Assembly (NCBI RefSeq): GCF_015278315.1
Contig: NZ_JADIJE010000007.1
Coordinates: 62,001-126,000 of the forward strand
DNA from: Microbacterium ureisolvens
GTDB lineage: Bacteria > Actinomycetota > Actinomycetes > Actinomycetales > Microbacteriaceae
Direction of reading: 5' to 3'
DNA length: 64,000 bases
The notes under the pieces were generated by a model. The model was not told the origin of the DNA. It did no database searches and saw only the letters and a list, made by a program, of their open reading frames with translations. A program made the translations under genes and the position numbers. Positions 60,162 to 64,000 of the stretch are shown here, piece by piece. Position 1 is the stretch's first letter; each line of letters starts with the position of its first letter.

Positions 60162-60908
60162 CTACTTGCCGAGCGTGCCCAGGTACAGCTCGGTCACCTT
60201 GGGGTCGTTGAGCAGCTCGCGGCCGGAGCCGGTGTAGGCGTCGCGGCCCTGGTCGAGGACGTAGCCGCGGTCGCAGATCTGCAGGCAGCGGCGGGCGTTC
60301 TGCTCGACCATGATGCACGTCACGCCGGCCTTGTTGATCTCGGAGACGCGGATGAACGCCTCGTCCTGGCGGACGGGCGAGAGACCGGCCGACGGCTCGT
60401 CGAGGAGCAGCACCTTCGGGTCCATCATGAGCGCGCGGCTCATCGCGACCATCTGCCGCTCACCGCCCGAGAGCGAGCCCGCGCGCTGCTTGAGGCGCTT
60501 GCCCAGCTCGGAGAAGATGCCGGTGACGAACTCGAGGCGCTCCTTGTAGGCGCTGGGGCGCTGATAGAGCCCCATCTGGAGGTTCTCGGCGATCGTGAGG
60601 CTCGGGAAGACGTTGTTGGTCTGCGGGATGAAGCCGACGCCGCGCGCGACGAGCTTGTTCGCCTTGAGACCGGTGATGTCGTCGCCTTGGAGCGTCACGG
60701 TTCCGCTGCGGACGTTGACCTGCCCGAAGATGGCCTTGAGCAGCGTCGATTTGCCGGCGCCGTTCGGGCCGATGATGCCGATCAGCTCGCCCTGGTGGGC
60801 GACGAGGCTGCAGCCGTTGAGGATGTTGACGCCGGGCAGGTAGCCGGCGTGCACGTCGTCGACGACGACGACCGGCGTTCCGGTCGCGGTGGCGGTGGGA
60901 GAAGTCAC
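60162..60908 (-). CDS. livF: Branched-chain amino acid ABC ATPase LivF
   Basis: A 248-residue ATPase. Walker A GIIGPNGAGKSTL, signature LSGGERQMVAMSRAL and Walker B PKVLLLDEPSAGLSP. It has the YLPGVNILNG start region of LivF proteins. The GTG at 60908 overlaps the livG stop (GTGA). It pairs with LivG to drive uptake. Symbol by family and order; substrate not proven. Confidence 0.92.
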   Translation of the reverse strand: MTSPTATATGTPVVVVDDVHAGYLPGVNILNGCSLVAHQGELIGIIGPNGAGKSTLLKAIFGQVNVRSGTVTLQGDDITGLKANKLVARGVGFIPQTNNVFPSLTIAENLQMGLYQRPSAYKERLEFVTGIFSELGKRLKQRAGSLSGGERQMVAMSRALMMDPKVLLLDEPSAGLSPVRQDEAFIRVSEINKAGVTCIMVEQNARRCLQICDRGYVLDQGRDAYTGSGRELLNDPKVTELYLGTLGK

Positions 60909-61909
60909 TTCTCGTCCTCCTTCTCTTCCTCGGCCACGCCCGCGTCGGCGAGAGCCTCGGCGGTGACCGCTGCCGAGGCCGCGGCATCCGTCGTCGGGTC
61001 GGCCTGCACGACGTCGATGCGCCCGGTCACCACGCCCAGGTCGAGCTCCTGGTGGGCGCCGAGGTACGCGTCGATGACGGCAGGGTTCTTCATCACCGTG
61101 TCGGGGTCGCCCTCGGCGACGATGCGGCCCTCGGCCATGACCACGACCCAGTCGGCGATGTGGCGCACCATGTGCATGTCGTGCTCGACGAAGAGCACGG
61201 TCATGCCTTCCTCCTTGAGATCGAGGATGTGATCGAGGAGGGACTGCGTCAGCGCGGGGTTCACGCCTGCCATCGGCTCGTCGAGCATCACGAGCGTGGG
61301 CTCGGTCATGAGCGACCGGGCCATCTCGAGGAGCTTGCGCTGACCGCCCGACAGGCTGGCCGCGAAGTCGTCGGCCTTGGCGTCGAGCTTGAACTTCGTG
61401 AGAAGCTCCATCGCACGGTCTTCGAGGGCGGCATCCTGCGATCGCCACAGCGCCGGGATCATGCCCGCCCAGAACCGCTCGCCGCGCTGGTTCTTCGCGC
61501 CGAGCTTCATGTTCTCCATGACGGTCAGCAGGCCCAGCGCCTTGGTGAGCTGGAACGTGCGGACCAGGCCCATGCGCGAGACCTTGTAGGCCGGGACGCC
61601 CGACAGTGACTTGCCGTCGAAGGTCCAGGTGCCGTGGTCGGGCTTGTCGAATCCGGTGAGCAGGTTGAACAGCGTGGTCTTGCCGGCACCGTTCGGACCG
61701 ATGAGCGCGGTGATCGCCCCGCGCGGGATCTCGAGGTGCTGGACGTCCACGGCGGTCACGCCGCCGAAGGCGCGGTGCACGCCGTCGGCGACGATGATGG
61801 GATCGACCTTGGCGACGCCCGGCACCGCGTCGCCGCGGTGAAGACCGGTCGTCTTCGGGCGGGCGACGGGCGCCGACCCGGTGTCGGGGGTAGCAGCGTT
61901 ACTTGACAA
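60905..61909 (-). CDS. livG: Branched-chain amino acid ABC ATPase LivG
   Basis: A 334-residue ATPase: Walker A ALIGPNGAGKTTLFN, signature LSGGQRKLLEMARSL, Walker B VMLDEPMAGVNP, and the LivG-type VRTFQLTKALGLLTVMENM. N-terminal (about 40) and acidic C-terminal (about 55) extensions lie outside the ATPase core. The TTG start lies inside the end of livM (11-bp overlap). Confidence 0.92.
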   Translation of the reverse strand: MSSNAATPDTGSAPVARPKTTGLHRGDAVPGVAKVDPIIVADGVHRAFGGVTAVDVQHLEIPRGAITALIGPNGAGKTTLFNLLTGFDKPDHGTWTFDGKSLSGVPAYKVSRMGLVRTFQLTKALGLLTVMENMKLGAKNQRGERFWAGMIPALWRSQDAALEDRAMELLTKFKLDAKADDFAASLSGGQRKLLEMARSLMTEPTLVMLDEPMAGVNPALTQSLLDHILDLKEEGMTVLFVEHDMHMVRHIADWVVVMAEGRIVAEGDPDTVMKNPAVIDAYLGAHQELDLGVVTGRIDVVQADPTTDAAASAAVTAEALADAGVAEEEKEDEK

Positions 61910-62879
61910 AGGTCAGCTCCTTCTTGTTGCCGAGGAGACCCTGCGGCATGAAGATCACCAGCAGCATGAGCGCGACGCCCACGAGGATGAAGCGCAGCGT
62001 GCCGGCCTGGATGGAGTTCAGGCCCGGCAGCCAGCCGGCCTGCGCCATCGCGGGAAGGATGTTGGAGAGGAAGGTCTGCAGCGCCCAGAAGATGATCGAG
62101 CCGAGGATCGGACCGAACACCGTGGCCGCGCCACCGAGGAGCAGGGCGGTCCAGACGAAGAACGTCAGCGAGGTGACGTAGACGCCGGGGTTCACCGCCG
62201 AGGGGAGGGCATAGACCACGCCGCCCGCGGCGGCGAGCACGCCACCGAGCACGAGGGCCTGCATCTTGTACGAGAAGACGTTCTTGCCGAGCGAGCGCAC
62301 GGCGTCCTCGTCCTCGCGGATGCCCTTGAGCGTGCGGCCCCACGGGCTGCGCGTGAGCATCCACACCACGAGCGCGGCGATGCCGAGCGTCACGATGCCC
62401 ATGATGCGCACCCACCACTGGGTCTCGTTGTAGACCCACGGCCCGAAGCCGTACTCACCGGACGGGATCGGGTTCGAGGCGCGGAAGCTGGCGTGATAGC
62501 CGCTGAGGCCGTCGGCGGAGCCGGTGAACTCGTCGAACGCGGTCGTGAGGAACAGCAGGCGCACCACCTCGGCGGCTGCGATCGTCACGATCGCGAGGTA
62601 GTCGCCGCGCAGACGCAGCGTCGGGATACCGAGGATGAGGGCGAAGATCGCCGCCCCCGCGAGGCCCACCAGCGCGCCGGCCCACCAGGGGAAGCCGAAG
62701 CTCAGGATGCTGATCGCGTACCCGTAGGCGCCGATGGCCATGAAGCCCGCGATGCCCATGTTGATCAGGCCCGCATAGCCGAAGTGCACCGCGAGACCGA
62801 GGGCGGCCAGGGCGTAACCGATGGTCGCCGGGCTGAGGATCGACGAGGCGGTGTTGGAGAGAATCTGAAGCCAGTCCAT
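61899..62879 (-). CDS. livM: Branched-chain amino acid ABC permease LivM
   Basis: A 326-residue membrane protein with about nine helices. LivM landmarks: GLAVHFGYAGLINMGIAGFM, GIPTLRLRGDYLAIVTIAAA, SPWGRTLKGIREDEDAVRSL. It starts with ATG 11 nt after livH. It forms the transmembrane channel with LivH. Confidence 0.93.
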   Translation of the reverse strand: MDWLQILSNTASSILSPATIGYALAALGLAVHFGYAGLINMGIAGFMAIGAYGYAISILSFGFPWWAGALVGLAGAAIFALILGIPTLRLRGDYLAIVTIAAAEVVRLLFLTTAFDEFTGSADGLSGYHASFRASNPIPSGEYGFGPWVYNETQWWVRIMGIVTLGIAALVVWMLTRSPWGRTLKGIREDEDAVRSLGKNVFSYKMQALVLGGVLAAAGGVVYALPSAVNPGVYVTSLTFFVWTALLLGGAATVFGPILGSIIFWALQTFLSNILPAMAQAGWLPGLNSIQAGTLRFILVGVALMLLVIFMPQGLLGNKKELTFVK

Positions 62880-62889
62880 GAGTGTGTCC

Positions 62890-64000
62890 TTATCCGATCC
62901 GCTCGCGTCGTCCGAGGATGCCCTGTGGTCGGAACAGCAGGATCACGATGAGGATGAACAGTGCGCTCGCGTACTTGAGGTCGGCGGGGATCCAGAGGCT
63001 CGAGACCTCGACGAGGACGCCCACGATGAGCGCACCCACGAGTGCGCCGTAGGCGGTGCCGAGACCGCCGAGGACGACCGCGGCGAACATCAGGAGCAGG
63101 ATCTGCGCTCCCATGTCCCACTTGATGCCGGGGCGGTAGTAGGCGTACAGGATGCCCGCGAGGCCGGCGAGGGCGCCCGCGACGATCCAGACCACGCGCA
63201 CCACCGCGTCGACGTCGATGCCCGACGCCGAGGCCAGTGAGGGGTTGTCGGAGATGGCCCGTGTCGCCTTGCCGATGCGGGACCGCGTGAGCCACAGCGC
63301 GAAGGCCACGATGACGACGATCGAGATCGCGAGCGACGCGATGTCGGTGACGGTCATCTGAACCGCACCGAAGAGCGGGATCGACTCGCCGCCGAGCGGC
63401 GGAAGCTGCAGCGTGCCACCGCCGATGAACAGCTGGAAGGTGTAGCGCAGCGCCAGCGAGAGACCGATGCTGACGATCATCAGCTGCACCACTCCGACTC
63501 GACGCCTTCGCAGCGGTCGCCACAGGATCATGTCGAGCACGAGGCCGAGCGCTGCGCTCAGGATGACGGCGGCGGGGTAGCCCAGCCACCACGGCAGCGC
63601 GAGCGTGGCCGGTGCCACGAGGAAGTAGGCGGCGATGGCGCCGAATGTCACCATCTCGCCGTGGGCGAAGTTCGAGATGCCGGTCGTGCCGTACACGAGC
63701 GTGAGGCCGATGGCCGCCAGCGCGAGCATGAGACCGAAGCTGATGCCCTGCACCAGGCGCTGCATGAACTGGTCGAAGAAGCTTGTGACGTTGCGTTCGC
63801 CCTCGCCGATGAAGAAGTTGACCGTCACGCGGCCGCCCTGCCCCATCTCGACTTCCTTGACGTTCGGGTTCTCGACCCCTTCCTCGACGACGGCGATGCC
63901 CTCGGGCAGCGTGTCTTCGTCGAGGGTCACGACGTAGGTCTCGCCCCGCTCGGGGACGCCGACGCGCCACTGGCCGTTCTCGTCGGTCTCGACCTCCTGC
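62890..64000 (-). CDS. livH: LivH permease with extracytoplasmic N-terminal extension, 5' end outside window
   Basis: The permease part (from about 63770 downward, FFDQFMQRLVQGISFGLMLA) has eight or so helices and the LivH segments GISNFAHGEMVTFGA and RAISDNPSLASASGID. The frame remains open to the window edge. The upstream residues (ETDENGQWRVGVPERGETYV ... GRVTVNFFIGEGE) look like a carboxypeptidase-regulatory/Ig-like beta domain, probably secreted ahead of the first helix. The GTG at 63930 inside this domain is therefore not the real start. Normal LivH has about 290-310 residues and no such domain. Confidence 0.88.
   Translation of the reverse strand, partial: QEVETDENGQWRVGVPERGETYVVTLDEDTLPEGIAVVEEGVENPNVKEVEMGQGGRVTVNFFIGEGERNVTSFFDQFMQRLVQGISFGLMLALAAIGLTLVYGTTGISNFAHGEMVTFGAIAAYFLVAPATLALPWWLGYPAAVILSAALGLVLDMILWRPLRRRRVGVVQLMIVSIGLSLALRYTFQLFIGGGTLQLPPLGGESIPLFGAVQMTVTDIASLAISIVVIVAFALWLTRSRIGKATRAISDNPSLASASGIDVDAVVRVVWIVAGALAGLAGILYAYYRPGIKWDMGAQILLLMFAAVVLGGLGTAYGALVGALIVGVLVEVSSLWIPADLKYASALFILIVILLFRPQGILGRRERIG

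Noticed and set aside
59689..60318. Open frames on both strands in the liv intergenic region
   Set aside because: They overlap livJ or livF ends and two clear terminators, with no credible start or similarity.
1..64000. tRNA or rRNA genes
   Set aside because: No cloverleaf with T-loop GTTCRANYC and matching acceptor stem, and no conserved rRNA core sequence, was found by eye.

Overview
The window reads as a high-GC Gram-positive chromosome, most likely a Microbacteriaceae actinobacterium close to Microbacterium. This rests on the strong G/C third-position bias, frequent GTG and TTG starts, many stop/start overlaps (ATGA, GTGA), a sortase-anchored protein, a promoter style in which TANNNT lies 6-8 nt before the start codon, and a core gene order (rplM-rpsI-glmM, coaA-glmS-acpS-alr-tsaE-tsaB-rimI-tsaD, groES) usual in that family. 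No rRNA, tRNA, CRISPR, transposase or phage gene was seen.

Layout. 0-10.2 kb: the 3' part of a giant secreted multidomain protein (PA14, Fn3, sugar-dehydrogenase-like propeller, malectin, Kelch) with an almost perfect internal duplication. 10.4-16.1 kb: exopolysaccharide control genes (Wzz/BY-kinase and low-molecular-weight phosphatase), two CPBP membrane proteases and an LPXTG surface protein. 16.1-18.6 kb: rplM, rpsI and glmM. 18.8-20.7 kb: a universal stress protein and a TetR-type regulator. 20.8-33.9 kb: a fructan island with two LacI-type regulators, a secreted GH68 levansucrase, a membrane-anchored GH32, an ABC importer (binding protein and two permeases), fructokinase, an intracellular clan-J hydrolase and a large secreted GH32. 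Together these can polymerise sucrose into fructan, degrade fructan outside the cell, import the products and phosphorylate fructose. The core then resumes (ppx, coaA, glmS, acpS, alr, tsaE, tsaB, rimI, tsaD; 34-43 kb), followed by a Pro/Ala-rich membrane protein and a methyltransferase.

45.4-56.5 kb holds the most unusual part: an island resembling mycobacterial iniBAC. The plus strand has a highly repetitive Asp/Asn/Ser/Thr-rich protein, an 86-residue acidic protein and two dynamin-like GTPases (IniA-like and IniC-like). The minus strand has an Hsp70 ATPase domain joined to a membrane segment and a Pro/Asp/Gly/Thr repeat tail, a large ATPase with a LuxR-type DNA-binding domain overlapping it, an IniB-like protein and a four-helix membrane protein. 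The repetitive protein and the IniB-like protein share a block of about 50 residues (IDSRxTxxDQSVNQNIW ... ASGDxxVAAGDD), which ties the two arms together. I infer a membrane-remodelling or envelope-stress system with its own chaperone-like ATPase and regulator.

56.7-64 kb: groES behind two CIRCE operators but without groEL, a RarD-type transporter, and a branched-chain amino acid ABC system (livJ on plus; livH-livM-livG-livF on minus, converging on it). livH carries an extracytoplasmic N-terminal extension and runs off the window. Small-scale structure includes a dispersed palindromic repeat at three loci (one inside a coding sequence), a four-copy palindrome array upstream of tsaB, and many perfect hairpins acting as probable terminators.
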